A stretch of 64,000 nucleotides of DNA, taken from positions 565,501 to 629,500 of the forward strand of contig NZ_PREV01000026.1 in the NCBI RefSeq assembly GCF_002959965.1. The letters are read 5' to 3'. The stretch's first letter is position 1. Each line of letters begins with the position of its first letter. The notes beneath the pieces were generated by a model that was not told the origin of the DNA, did not search any database, and saw only the letters and a program-made list of their open reading frames with translations. The translations under genes were made by a program, and so were the position numbers. This document shows, piece by piece, positions 48,694-58,605 of this stretch. The stretch comes from Microbulbifer pacificus. GTDB lineage: Bacteria > Pseudomonadota > Gammaproteobacteria > Pseudomonadales > Cellvibrionaceae.

Positions 48694-50982
48694 ATGTCTC
48701 GCCACGGCAAATATCCCACCAGGGAATCGTTGATCGGCACATCCGCAGGGGTGTTACTTGCGCTGGCACTGCTGTCACCAGCATCCACCCTGGCGCAGGG
48801 TGATCCAGAGAGACGCGAGGCTTACTACGGGGAGACGCATCTTCACACCAGCTGGTCTTTCGACGCCTTTATCTTCGGTGATACCAAAGCAACACCGGCC
48901 CAGGCCTATGAGTACGCCAAGGGAAAACCACTCATGCACGCGCTGGGCTATGAAATGAAGATCACCCAGCCACTGGACTGGTTGGGGGTCACCGACCACT
49001 CGGAATATGTCGGCATTATCCAGACCGCCAATACCCCGGGTTCCGAGCTCTCGAAAACCGAACTTGGTAAAAAGCTCATCGTACGGGATGCCGCGGATAT
49101 ACAGCGTGTCTATCTGCTGCTGGGAAATTCGATGATCCAGAACAAGCCTTTCCCGGAACTGGTCGCGCCCAAACTGGCGGCGTCCATCTGGGATAAAAAC
49201 AACGCCGCCGCAGACGCCGCCAACGAGCCAGGCAAATTTACCGCCTTCAACGCTTATGAGTGGACGTCGACGCCAAACAACGCCAACTTGCACCGGAACG
49301 TATTCTTCAAAGACGGCGACAAGCTTCCCGAAATGCCGTTCACCTCGTTTGACTCCCAGGCGCCAGAGGATCTATGGGCGTGGATGGACAAGCAGCGCAA
49401 CAGTGGCATCGAACTCCTCTCCATCTCCCACAACGCCAATGTCTCCGACGGCCTGATGTTCCCGATGGAGGTTAACTTCAAAGGCCGCCCTATCGATAAG
49501 GCCTGGGCCGAAGCACGCATGCGCAATGAACCACTCACCGAGATCAAACAGATCAAGGGACAATCGGAAACACATCCGCTGCTCTCGCCCAACGATGAAT
49601 TCGCGGACTATGAAATTTTTTCATTTTTGCTCGGAAACCCCGATGGCCGTTTCCCCAAGATCCCCGGAAGTTATGTGCGCGATGGCCTGAAAACCGGTAT
49701 CGCCATGCAGTCGACCCGCGGTTACAACCCCTACAAAACCGGTATCGTTGCCGGATCGGACTCCCACAACGGCGCGGCGCCCTATCGCCAGGACAATTTC
49801 TTTGGCGGGCATGCGAGAATGGACGGCGGATTAAAAGAGCGCATGCGGGGGCATCTGTTTACGGGGCTGGATACCCGTTTGATCAATCCGGCGGGACTCA
49901 CCGCCATCTGGGCCGATGAAAACACCCGCGCCTCGCTGTTTGAGGGTATGAAGCGCAAAGAGACATTCGCCACCAGCGGCCCCCGCCTCAAGCTGCGTTT
50001 TTTCGGCGGCTGGAATTATGCCGGGGACGCCGCCGACCACAGGGACTGGGTAAAGTCCGCCTATGAAAATGGTGTTCCGATGGGCGGGGATCTGCCAGCC
50101 GCTGCGGGCGAGGCACCAAGTTTTATCGTGTGGGCAACCAAAGATCCCACCTCGGGCAACCTCGATCGGGTGCAGATCGTCAAAGGCTGGTCCAAAGACG
50201 GGCAGTCCTTTGAGCAGGTGTACGACGTGGTTTGGGCGGGCGACCGCAAGCCGGACTACATCACCGGAAAGGTTCCCCCCATCGAGTCAACCGTCGACCT
50301 GGAACAGGCAACCTATAAAAACTCCGTGGGAAAAACGGAGCTGAAAGCGGTCTGGCGGGACCCGGATTTCGACCCGTCTGTGGATGCGTTCTACTACGCC
50401 CGGGCACTGGAAATTCCCACACCACGCTGGACGACCATTCAGGCGAAGGAGCTGAATATCCGGCCACCTCAAAATGTACCGGCAACCGTTCAGGAGCGAG
50501 CCTGGAGCTCCCCTATCTGGTATACGCCGACCGACCAACAGCGTAACGCGGCAAAATCTGCCGGTATTCGCATTGCGGATCTGAAGAAAAAAGGAATCAA
50601 TCCACTGGGCGAAGCCGACCTCAGGAAATTGTTGGTTGAGAAGGATACCTGGATCAAAAACCGGGTGACCGGCGCCATATTCCGACTGGTGTGGCAGAAG
50701 AACGGTCAGCGCGCGCTGTGGAATGTCAATCCCAGTGATCCCATGCCACAGCATTTCGGCTTCGCCAGTGCGGACTCCTACCTCGGTATTCCCACAAGTT
50801 ATGAGATCAAAGGCAATCAGGTCATCGAGCACTTCGGCAACGGCCCACTGAGCTGGACCCTGTACCAGTCCGGCGCAGTGACACTGATGGCCCGCAGCGA
50901 TGAATACGGCTACGCCAATTACGAAATCATCGAGACACCGAAACATCTCGTTGATCTGGAAAAATTGAAACGAAGCCAGTAA
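48694..50982 (+). CDS. DUF3604 protein, PHP-like fold (copy B, long form)
   Basis: 762 residues; CACGGAGAA precedes the ATG. Signal peptide about 1-35. Same signature as copy A: YYGETHLHTSWSFDA, LDWLGVTDHSEYVGIIQT, GIVAGSDSHNGAAPYRQDNF and VQIVKGWSKDGQSFEQVYD. Both proteins share WSSPIWYTP, where copy A ends. Copy B continues about 140 residues with an extra region (RLVWQKNGQRALWNVNPSDP, SDEYGYANYEIIETPKHL). Probably an exported metal-dependent enzyme; the reaction is unknown. Followed 79 bases later by PPIase and HupE genes. Confidence 0.88.
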   Translation: MSRHGKYPTRESLIGTSAGVLLALALLSPASTLAQGDPERREAYYGETHLHTSWSFDAFIFGDTKATPAQAYEYAKGKPLMHALGYEMKITQPLDWLGVTDHSEYVGIIQTANTPGSELSKTELGKKLIVRDAADIQRVYLLLGNSMIQNKPFPELVAPKLAASIWDKNNAAADAANEPGKFTAFNAYEWTSTPNNANLHRNVFFKDGDKLPEMPFTSFDSQAPEDLWAWMDKQRNSGIELLSISHNANVSDGLMFPMEVNFKGRPIDKAWAEARMRNEPLTEIKQIKGQSETHPLLSPNDEFADYEIFSFLLGNPDGRFPKIPGSYVRDGLKTGIAMQSTRGYNPYKTGIVAGSDSHNGAAPYRQDNFFGGHARMDGGLKERMRGHLFTGLDTRLINPAGLTAIWADENTRASLFEGMKRKETFATSGPRLKLRFFGGWNYAGDAADHRDWVKSAYENGVPMGGDLPAAAGEAPSFIVWATKDPTSGNLDRVQIVKGWSKDGQSFEQVYDVVWAGDRKPDYITGKVPPIESTVDLEQATYKNSVGKTELKAVWRDPDFDPSVDAFYYARALEIPTPRWTTIQAKELNIRPPQNVPATVQERAWSSPIWYTPTDQQRNAAKSAGIRIADLKKKGINPLGEADLRKLLVEKDTWIKNRVTGAIFRLVWQKNGQRALWNVNPSDPMPQHFGFASADSYLGIPTSYEIKGNQVIEHFGNGPLSWTLYQSGAVTLMARSDEYGYANYEIIETPKHLVDLEKLKRSQ

Positions 50983-51061
50983 TTACGCCCGTCGGCTGCG
51001 CGGATCGCATCCGCGCAGTCTCTCCTACGCACAGAAATAATTTCAATAACCGGCTTTCAAT

Positions 51062-51982
51062 ATGAAGACCCAGAACGCCTCGAATCGTCGCGTCGCGACG
51101 CTGCCCCTTTGGATCCGCGATCCCCTGTTCCACTTCATCGTCGTCGGCATGGCAATCTTCGCCATCAGTGCGCTGCGCCAGGCGCCTTCGACCGAATCAG
51201 ATATTGATGTCAGGCAAATCGTCATCACTCCCGACGACCTGATGCAAATGCAGCTCGCGCTACGCATGGAGTCACTGCCGCCCCGCCACTCCGCCGCATT
51301 CGACAGCCTGATCGAGACCAGGGTACGCGAAGAAGTTCTATACCGGGAAGCCCTCGCGATGGGACTCGATAAAAACGACATTATCGTAAAACGCCGCATG
51401 GCACAGAAAATGGACTTTCTTGCGGAAGATATTTCCGCACTGCGTGAACCTACACAGAAAGAGTTGGAGGATTGGTACGAGGCGCACACGGATACCTTTG
51501 CCATCCCGCCACGAATCACCTTCAGCCATCGCTTTTTTGCCTTTGACCGACACGGAGACAACGCCCGGAACGCCGCCAGAAGCGCCCTTGCCGAGATCGC
51601 CTCAGCAACACCGGCGGATCAGCTGGGCGATCCATTCATGTTCCAGGATTATTATCCGGATCGCACACCGATGCAGATCTCCTCGGTGTTCGGACCGGAC
51701 TTTTCCAGGCAGCTGTCCACACTTCCGCCCCGAGAATGGAGCGGGCCTGTGGAATCGGGATTTGGCTGGCACCTGGTGTATATCGACAGCATCGTTCCAT
51801 CACGGATTCCGGAGTTTGAAGAGGTGTCTGCCGAAATCAAGGCGGATTGGTTTGCGCACCAGCGCGAGAGCTTCAAGCGTACCGCCTATGAACTGATGCG
51901 TGCAAAATATGAAGTCGTACTGCCTGTTGAGGAAAACATCACTGCCAGCACGCAGGAAAATGCGCCCGGAGACAAACCGTGA
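51062..51982 (+). CDS. Membrane-anchored PpiC-type peptidyl-prolyl isomerase (copy B)
   Basis: 306 residues, same build as copy A: N-terminal membrane helix (PLFHFIVVGMAIFAISALRQ), a helical domain with VREEVLYREALAMGLDKNDI, then a parvulin domain with ITFSHRFFAFDRHGDN, LPPREWSGPVESGFGWHLVY and IDSIVPSRIPEFEEV. Its stop overlaps the HupE GTG start (GTGA). The ribosome binding site is weak. It presumably assists folding of exported proteins such as DUF3604. Confidence 0.87.
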   Translation: MKTQNASNRRVATLPLWIRDPLFHFIVVGMAIFAISALRQAPSTESDIDVRQIVITPDDLMQMQLALRMESLPPRHSAAFDSLIETRVREEVLYREALAMGLDKNDIIVKRRMAQKMDFLAEDISALREPTQKELEDWYEAHTDTFAIPPRITFSHRFFAFDRHGDNARNAARSALAEIASATPADQLGDPFMFQDYYPDRTPMQISSVFGPDFSRQLSTLPPREWSGPVESGFGWHLVYIDSIVPSRIPEFEEVSAEIKADWFAHQRESFKRTAYELMRAKYEVVLPVEENITASTQENAPGDKP

Positions 51983-52995
51983 ACGCTTTACATTCCGCGA
52001 CACGGGTACTGTTCCTGTTACTGCTGTTACCGTGTGTGCTGTTCTCCCCGCACGGATACGCGCACGATAGCCGCCCCGCATACCTGCAAATCACCGAGCT
52101 ACCGGGCGGCGAGTACGCCATGCTGTGGCGAACCCCGGTGAAGTCCGGGCGACGGTTACCGGTGGCTCTGGGGTTGCCGGAGACAACCATCACCGTTGGT
52201 GAACCGGTCGTCCAGCGCCTGCACGACTCGCTGTTGGAACACCGAAGGTTCCGGTTGCCCGAAGGCATTGCCGGGCAACGGATTGATTTCACCGGTCTGC
52301 AGGCCACCATTACCGATGTATTGGTAAGAATCGAATACGCGGATGGCCGCCGGGCGACGCAACTGGTACAGCCCAGCCAGGCCTGGCTGGATGTCCCCGA
52401 ACCACAGTCCGGCCTCACCGTGGCAACCAGTTATCTGCGGCACGGCGTCGACCATATCCTGTTCGGCTTTGATCACCTGCTGTTTGTTCTGGCGCTGCTG
52501 CTGATCGTCCGCAACCTGCGGGTATTACTGTGGACGGTGACCGCGTTTACCCTGGCCCACTCCATCACCCTCGCGCTCTCAACCCTGGGGGTTGTACGGT
52601 TGCCGTCGACCCCGGTAGAGGCGGTGATTGCACTCAGTATCGTGTTGCTCGCCAGCGAAATCCTCCGCGTGCGCCGGGGCCACGAGAGTGCAACGGCGCG
52701 CTGGCCGTGGCTGGTTGCCTTTGCCTTCGGGTTATTACACGGGTTCGGTTTTGCTGGTGCCCTGAGTGAGCTGGGACTTCCGGAGGGCGATATTCCGCTG
52801 GCACTGCTCGCGTTCAATCTCGGCGTCGAGCTCGGACAGCTGCTTTTCATCACCGCGGTACTGACCGTGATTGCGTTGGCGCGGCGTATGAACATTCCGA
52901 CGTTGACGCAGCGCTATGCGATGATCGCCACTACCTATGGTATCGGCTGCCTGGCCATGTTCTGGTTTTGCGAACGCGCGGCGCAACTGATCTGA
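51979..52995 (+). CDS. HupE/UreJ family membrane protein (copy B)
   Basis: 338 residues with GTG start overlapping the PPIase stop. Signal peptide, periplasmic domain starting AHDSRPAYLQITELPGGEYA, then the HupE/UreJ membrane part: GVDHILFGFDHLLFVLALLL (H-x5-DH), FTLAHSITLALSTLGVV, SIVLLASEILRVRRG and HGFGFAGALSELGLPEGDIP. Parallel to copy A along its length. Predicted nickel/cobalt-type transporter or metal-sensing membrane protein; last gene of the plus-strand cassette. Confidence 0.9.
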   Translation: MNALHSATRVLFLLLLLPCVLFSPHGYAHDSRPAYLQITELPGGEYAMLWRTPVKSGRRLPVALGLPETTITVGEPVVQRLHDSLLEHRRFRLPEGIAGQRIDFTGLQATITDVLVRIEYADGRRATQLVQPSQAWLDVPEPQSGLTVATSYLRHGVDHILFGFDHLLFVLALLLIVRNLRVLLWTVTAFTLAHSITLALSTLGVVRLPSTPVEAVIALSIVLLASEILRVRRGHESATARWPWLVAFAFGLLHGFGFAGALSELGLPEGDIPLALLAFNLGVELGQLLFITAVLTVIALARRMNIPTLTQRYAMIATTYGIGCLAMFWFCERAAQLI

Positions 52996-53039
52996 TTGCG
53001 AGCGTCCGACGATTCACGGCGCCTGCTACCGGGCGCTGG

Positions 53040-55787
53040 CTATTCGAAGATTCCCAGCTGCTTCAGGCTGCGCACCGCCTGGGTGCGCCGCGAAACGCCC
53101 AGTTTTCCGTAGGCGGACTTCAGGTGGGTCTTGACCGTGTTGGTAGAGACACACAGTTTTTCGGAAATTTCCTTATTGGAATAACCTTCCACCAGTAACG
53201 CCAGGGTGGCCAGCTCTTTTTTGGTGAGTTCCCCGACCAGGCCGGATGCCACCTGCTCGGCGTTTTCCCGCGCGGGGGAAGGCGGAATTTTCTGATAGGG
53301 AGTGGCGATGATGTCGATCTGCTGCTGCCACAGTTGGTGCCGCTCGGTACCGGAGGTCTGCCTGAGCGCCTCTTTCAGTGACAGCAACGCCTTGATGACC
53401 GCCTCGCCCTCATCCCGAAACACCTGAATAACACTGTGCTCCATATCCAGGGCGAGGGCTTCCCTCAATGTCTGTTTCGCCAGATCCTCACGCTTTGCGG
53501 CCAGCTGGATTCGCGCCAACAACAACAGCAATTCGAGCGCGCGAAACCGGTTATCGCTATGGAGAAACTCCTCCAGAACCGGCTGCAAATGTGTTTCAGC
53601 GCGCTCCAACTTACCTTCCGCCAGCAACAGGCGCACTTCGGCAACACGCGTCCAGTACTCGATACTCGAGCGGGTGTGATCCGGAACGGCGGTGAACGAA
53701 GCGCGTGTGTTCTGCCATTCGTCGAAACGGCGCCGCGCCTGTGGCAACTCTCCCAGGGACAGCAGCAAGCGCACCCGCTCATGCACCAGGCAGGCCTGCA
53801 GACGCTTCCAGCCGCGCGCGTCCGCCAGCTGCTCCGTCTCACGCAGGTAATCGAGCAGCGCTTCATGCTTGTGCTGTCCATAGAGCAGCTGGGTCCGCGC
53901 GCGGGTAACGGCGATGACCAGGTCAACGGTGGCAATTACTCGCTGCGCATCCAGACCACGCTGAAAAAATTTCTCGGCTTTCTGCCGGTCGCCGCAGTGA
54001 TAGTGAAGCACCCCAAGCATCGATTCCATCAGCGCCACCACCTGGGAACTGGGCATCACGTCGCGCAGGATATTGCGCAACTGGTCCTCCATGCGGTCCA
54101 CACCCTGCTTGATCCTGGCGCCGACCAGACAGGTCAGCGCCTCGATACAACTGGCATAGGCCTGGTTGTATACCAGGTCCGGTACCGTAGGGGCAGAAAG
54201 CAACTCTCTCGCCACCGCCTGCGCGCCGGCAAAATCCCGCCGGTGGTAGCGCACCAGCCCCTGCAGCAGGCGAAACGTCGGGCGCAGGTAAATCGGCTCG
54301 GCGGGTGCCCGCGGTATCCAGGCCTCCGTCAGCTGGCCGGCTTTTTCCACCTGATCGTCAATGGTGTAGATGTTGGCCTCGATCAAATGCACTTCCACCT
54401 GCTGCGCCAGATTCAGCGTCTGCATGCGGGCTTTCAGTTCATCGAGCATACGCCGCCCCTGCTGCAGCTGATTGCTCAGCACCTGTAGCCAGGTCAGTTG
54501 GATCAGCACACCCAGGCTCTCCCCAAGCATGGCTTCCGGCAACCGCCGGATCACGCTGAGAAGCTGGGACATATACCCCTGCGCAATGAGGCTGACGCCG
54601 TGATCGTCCAGTAGATCGAGGGCACGGCTCTCGTCACCGGCGCTGATGGCGTGCTGAATGGCCTCCGTCATCATGCCCTCTTCTTCGAACCAGGTACTGG
54701 CCCGCCGGTGCAGCTGTACCAGCTGCGCGGCTTCCGCGGACGCCAGCTGGCGCAGGAGAAAATTGCGAAACAGCGGGTGTAACCGGTACCAGTAGCCGAC
54801 ATCATCCAGGCTCTGCACCAGCAGACGCGAGTCGCGCAGCCTCACCAGTTCGGCACTGTGCTGCTCATCGCCGCTGACCGCTGCGCACAGAGGCGCGCAG
54901 AAGCGCTCAAGAATGGCGATACGACGCAGGAAGTCCGCCAGCGCCCCCGGCATCTGTGCCACCACTTCTTCAGCCAGGAAATCGGATACCGAGGTGTGGT
55001 CCCCGGAGAAGGCACTGACAAAACGGCCGCGGTCCACCGCGCCCTGCATGGAGAGCGCCGCCAGTTGCAGCACCGCCGCCCAGCCCCCGGTGCGCGCCTG
55101 CAGCAACGCCACCTCCTCACCACTGACCTGCAGGTGGTTGGCCTCCCGCAACAGCGCCCCGGTCTCCTGGTCGTCAAATCCGAGAGCATCACTGTCCAGC
55201 TGCAGCAGGTCACCCGCCGCTCGCAGACGCGAGAGCGGCAGCGGCGGCTGGCTGCGAGACCCGATGAACAGGTACAGATTGTCCGGCAGGTGCTTCAGCA
55301 GAAACTGTACGGCCTCGTGCACCTGAGGGTTCTCTATATGGTGGTAATCGTCGAGAAACAGCGCGTATTTGCGCGAAGGGTTAAGGGCGCCGAGCAGTTC
55401 GGTGATCAGACGCCGGCCGGCGCCGCTCTCCCCCTGCCCCAGATAGCGCACGATAGCCGCTCTGGTGAGCGCCGGGTTCAGCCGGCAAAAGGCGGCAGCC
55501 AGGTAGTGAAAGAATTGATCCCGTTCGTTGTCGTCTTCATCCAGCGTCAGCCAGGCGGTGGCCATGCCCTGGTCGTCCAGTTGACGCAGGCACTGGGCCA
55601 GAAAAGTGGACTTGCCATAGCCCGCCGGTGCCGTGACCAGACACAACCGCGCCGCCGGCCCACCTTCTTTACAGGCGCGCCGCAGCAGCCGCTCTCGCCG
55701 CACACTGTCATCCGCCAGACGCGGGGGTGTCAGTCGCATCGCGATCAGTAGAGGGGAGCCGAAATTGTTCTCACTGCCAGAGACCAT
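53040..55787 (-). CDS. MalT-like LuxR-family transcriptional activator (LAL type)
   Basis: 915 residues from the ATG preceded by CGGAG; starts farther upstream lack a ribosome site. N-terminal NTPase with Walker A LVTAPAGYGKSTFLAQCL and Walker B-like YALFLDDYHHI, then a winged-helix and a long helical (TPR-like) sensor region, then a C-terminal LuxR HTH (ELTKKELATLALLVEGYSNK, EISEKLCVSTNTVKTHLKSAYGKLGVSRR). E. coli MalT has the same design at about 900 residues and needs ATP plus an inducer. It is divergent from the TonB receptor operon and probably activates it; inducer unknown. Confidence 0.92.
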   Translation of the reverse strand: MVSGSENNFGSPLLIAMRLTPPRLADDSVRRERLLRRACKEGGPAARLCLVTAPAGYGKSTFLAQCLRQLDDQGMATAWLTLDEDDNERDQFFHYLAAAFCRLNPALTRAAIVRYLGQGESGAGRRLITELLGALNPSRKYALFLDDYHHIENPQVHEAVQFLLKHLPDNLYLFIGSRSQPPLPLSRLRAAGDLLQLDSDALGFDDQETGALLREANHLQVSGEEVALLQARTGGWAAVLQLAALSMQGAVDRGRFVSAFSGDHTSVSDFLAEEVVAQMPGALADFLRRIAILERFCAPLCAAVSGDEQHSAELVRLRDSRLLVQSLDDVGYWYRLHPLFRNFLLRQLASAEAAQLVQLHRRASTWFEEEGMMTEAIQHAISAGDESRALDLLDDHGVSLIAQGYMSQLLSVIRRLPEAMLGESLGVLIQLTWLQVLSNQLQQGRRMLDELKARMQTLNLAQQVEVHLIEANIYTIDDQVEKAGQLTEAWIPRAPAEPIYLRPTFRLLQGLVRYHRRDFAGAQAVARELLSAPTVPDLVYNQAYASCIEALTCLVGARIKQGVDRMEDQLRNILRDVMPSSQVVALMESMLGVLHYHCGDRQKAEKFFQRGLDAQRVIATVDLVIAVTRARTQLLYGQHKHEALLDYLRETEQLADARGWKRLQACLVHERVRLLLSLGELPQARRRFDEWQNTRASFTAVPDHTRSSIEYWTRVAEVRLLLAEGKLERAETHLQPVLEEFLHSDNRFRALELLLLLARIQLAAKREDLAKQTLREALALDMEHSVIQVFRDEGEAVIKALLSLKEALRQTSGTERHQLWQQQIDIIATPYQKIPPSPARENAEQVASGLVGELTKKELATLALLVEGYSNKEISEKLCVSTNTVKTHLKSAYGKLGVSRRTQAVRSLKQLGIFE

Positions 55788-55848
55788 CGGGTTCTCCGTT
55801 CGGGGCGACTGCGGAAATTTCATCGCCGCGCATTTAATCAGGGGGACC

Positions 55849-55886
55849 AGCACATCGCCTCACCCGAAAGGGTGAGGCGATGTGCT
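55849..55886. other. Perfect 17-bp hairpin with GAAA tetraloop
   Basis: Arms 55849-55865 and 55870-55886 are exact complements around GAAA. It lies in the divergent region between the MalT-like gene and the TonB receptor gene. No T-run follows on either strand, so it is not a standard terminator. GAAA closes very stable RNA hairpins, so a structured 5' leader of the MalT-like mRNA is possible; as DNA it is a long palindrome for a dimeric protein. Confidence 0.6.
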
Positions 55887-55911
55887 TCCTACAAGCCCCA
55901 TTTCGCTGAAT

Positions 55912-55926
55912 TTTTGCACAGTTTCA
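55912..55926. promoter_or_regulatory. Shared 15-base motif upstream of TonB receptor
   Basis: TTTTGCACAGTTTCA, identical to 20673-20687 in front of the first S8 protease. Here it sits inside a loose inverted pair CTGAA...TTTCAG, 183 bases before the receptor start. The rest of the 55788-56108 gap holds no gene. Confidence 0.35.
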
Positions 55927-56108
55927 GCGACTTGAAGGTCAGCCCACACTCGGCTGCCAAATTCATGCCGTTTACAAAATCATAACAAAGGGTGAAGAGG
56001 CCACCACGGGAATGCCCTAGCCTGCGTGCTCCATAACAATAAACCGTCAGCCCACCGCTGATAAACAGCGACTGTTTATACGCAGTCCTGCCGATGAGGA
56101 GAGCGCAA

Positions 56109-58532
56109 GTGCACACACCAAACCGTTCGACACTCTGGACCCGTTCCGCCCTCAGCCTCGCCGTAACCGCGGCGGCCCTGGGATTTTCGCAAGGCAGCCT
56201 GGCGCAACAGATTGAGGAAATCATGGTTACCGCGCAAAAGCGCGCGGAAAGCCTGCAGGATGTCTCCGCGTCCGTATCCGCCATGGACACCGGTCTGATG
56301 CAGGACGCCGGTATCAACGACATGTCCGATGTGTCCTACTTGGCACCGGCACTGACCGTCACCACCAACAATGGCCCATGGGCCTCCAGTTTCCGGATGC
56401 GTCGCATCGGTAACGAGGGCAATATCCCCACCTTCGAACCCGATACCGGGCTGTTCATCGACGGCGCCTTCCGCTCCCGCTCCGGTACCGGTCTGAGTGA
56501 TCTGGTGGATATCGAGCGCATCGAAGTCGTCAAAGGCCCCCAGAGCACCCTGTACGGAAAGAACGTGACCGCCGGTCTGGTCAGTATCAGTACCCTCGCT
56601 CCCAGTCAGGAATTTGACGCCATGGGGGAACTGAGCGCGGGTTCCTTTGGCGAAATGATCGGTCGCGGTTATATCAACGGCGGCCTCAGTGATACCGTCA
56701 GCGGCCGTCTCTCCATCTCCAGCACCCAGCGCGATCACTGGGTTGAAAACCTGGGCACCGGCGGCGACGCCGACAACCAGCAGAGCTACGCGCTGCGCGG
56801 CCAGCTGCTGATCGAACCGACCGACGACCTCTCCGTGCGCCTGATCGCCGGTGCGGTAAACCGCGATTTCGACAGCGCGCTGGGCGATGTGACGTTTGGT
56901 AACCGCGTGCAGTCCCTGCTCGGCACCTCGCAACTGCTGTTCGGTTCCTCGGTCAGCAACACCACCGCGCTGCAGGACAATGTAGCCACCAACCGTCTTG
57001 TCGACCGCAACGGCAACACGCAATTTACCCAGGACTCCAAGGAGTTCACCGCCATTGCCGACTATGCGATGGGCGACCTGACCCTGACCTCGATCTCCAG
57101 CTACGACGATTACGACGTGGCCACGAATCAGCACGACGCCGACCAGTCCCAGCTGAGACTGGCCAGCTTCAACGAAACCACCAGCGGGCGCTCATTCAGT
57201 CAGGAACTGCGCCTGGCGTCCGCTGGCGGTGAAACCGTCGACTGGATGACCGGCCTCTTCTATTACGACAACAACTTCACCCGCGGCGACGGCTCGGATA
57301 CCGATTTCCTGATGCTGGAAGACATTGACGAACTGGGTAAAACCATCGCGTTTGCACAGCTCGACCCAGCCACCCAGGGCATGCTCCTCGGCCTGCCGGA
57401 AGGTGCGCGTTACGGCGCCCTCCCCGCGCTGCTCGGCCAGCCCGGGGAATATGCCGATTTCTACAACGAACAGGACACCAACACCTTTGGCGCCTTCGCC
57501 TCCGCCACCTGGAACATCAGCGACGACTTCTCGCTAAGCGGAGGCCTGCGCTACAACCGGGAGAAAAAATCCGCGCTGCTGGAATCCAGCAACAACGGTA
57601 CCGGCATTTCCGTCATCGGCCTCGGCAACCCGAACAACCCGTTTGCCACCCCCGACAATCTGGGGCTGGTGGGTAAGCTCGCCCCCAACAATCACTGGGA
57701 AGCGGAAGATACCTGGAGTCACGTCACCTACAACCTGACTGCGGAATACCACTGGACCGACGATTTCATGACCTACCTGACCGGCGCCCACGGTTTCAAG
57801 GCCGGCGGTTTCAACCTGGGCTTTGGCGACGCCCCGAACGACGAGCGCCCCTTTGGCGAGGAAACCGTAGACACCGTGGAACTGGGCTGGAAAAGCCACC
57901 TGTTCGACAGCCGCGTGCAGCTGAATGGTGCTCTTTTCCACACCGTGTACAACGACTTCCAGTCCGCGGCCTTCCAGGGCCTGCAATTCAACGTGGACAA
58001 CGCCGAGAAGGTCACCAATCAGGGGCTGGAGTTCGACGCGCTGATCATGCTCGGCGAGCGCCTGAGCATGAATCTGGCCGCCTCCTATGTGGACGCCCGC
58101 TACGATGAGTACACCCGCGGCACCTGCGCCTTCGGCGTCGCCGCCGGCGCCAATGGCTTCTGTGACCTGAGTGGAGAGACGCTGCCCTTCGCGCCCAAAT
58201 GGAAAAACAGCGCCGGACTCCAGTACGAGTACCCGCTGGCCGGAGGCGACCTCTACACCCGCCTCGACGTGTCCTATGTCGGCGAACATATCCCGGCGTC
58301 CTCCCTGGACAAACGCTTTACCCAGGAGGCCTACACCCTCACCAATGCCCGCCTCGGCTGGCGCAACGAGAACTGGGACATTTCCGCCTGGGGCAAAAAC
58401 CTGACCGATGAGACTTATGTCGGGCAGTACGCGCCGGACAACGTCATGGGCGCGCTGGGCGCGGATAACTCCTATCAGGCATTCCTCGGCGCACCGCGCA
58501 CCGTCGGCGCCACCTTACGCTATCACTTCTAA
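56109..58532 (+). CDS. TonB-dependent receptor of the cupin-ligase-SDR operon
   Basis: 807 residues from a GTG with GAGGAGAG before it; the in-frame ATG 15 bases upstream has no ribosome site. Signal peptide to SLAQ, TonB box QIEEIMVTAQKRAESLQDV, plug to about residue 160 (VEVVKGPQSTLYGKNVTAGL-type), then a barrel ending TVGATLRYHF. This subtype is common in catabolic operons of marine and sphingomonad bacteria for hydrophobic or aromatic compounds. First gene of an operon with cupin, ligase and SDR, divergent from the MalT-like activator. Confidence 0.92.
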   Translation: MHTPNRSTLWTRSALSLAVTAAALGFSQGSLAQQIEEIMVTAQKRAESLQDVSASVSAMDTGLMQDAGINDMSDVSYLAPALTVTTNNGPWASSFRMRRIGNEGNIPTFEPDTGLFIDGAFRSRSGTGLSDLVDIERIEVVKGPQSTLYGKNVTAGLVSISTLAPSQEFDAMGELSAGSFGEMIGRGYINGGLSDTVSGRLSISSTQRDHWVENLGTGGDADNQQSYALRGQLLIEPTDDLSVRLIAGAVNRDFDSALGDVTFGNRVQSLLGTSQLLFGSSVSNTTALQDNVATNRLVDRNGNTQFTQDSKEFTAIADYAMGDLTLTSISSYDDYDVATNQHDADQSQLRLASFNETTSGRSFSQELRLASAGGETVDWMTGLFYYDNNFTRGDGSDTDFLMLEDIDELGKTIAFAQLDPATQGMLLGLPEGARYGALPALLGQPGEYADFYNEQDTNTFGAFASATWNISDDFSLSGGLRYNREKKSALLESSNNGTGISVIGLGNPNNPFATPDNLGLVGKLAPNNHWEAEDTWSHVTYNLTAEYHWTDDFMTYLTGAHGFKAGGFNLGFGDAPNDERPFGEETVDTVELGWKSHLFDSRVQLNGALFHTVYNDFQSAAFQGLQFNVDNAEKVTNQGLEFDALIMLGERLSMNLAASYVDARYDEYTRGTCAFGVAAGANGFCDLSGETLPFAPKWKNSAGLQYEYPLAGGDLYTRLDVSYVGEHIPASSLDKRFTQEAYTLTNARLGWRNENWDISAWGKNLTDETYVGQYAPDNVMGALGADNSYQAFLGAPRTVGATLRYHF

Positions 58533-58540
58533 CACCCGAG

Positions 58541-58574
58541 TACCCGGATGCCGGCAACACCGGAATCCGGGGTA
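58541..58574 (+). other. Hairpin between TonB receptor and cupin genes
   Basis: TACCCGGAT (58541-58549) pairs with ATCCGGGGTA (58565-58574) with one bulged G, and inner GCCGG/CCGG extends the stem. No T-run. Such hairpins after a receptor gene often lower expression of downstream genes relative to the receptor. Confidence 0.45.
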
Positions 58575-58605
58575 TTCCCGCAACCATTTTTATGTGGAGA
58601 CCACC

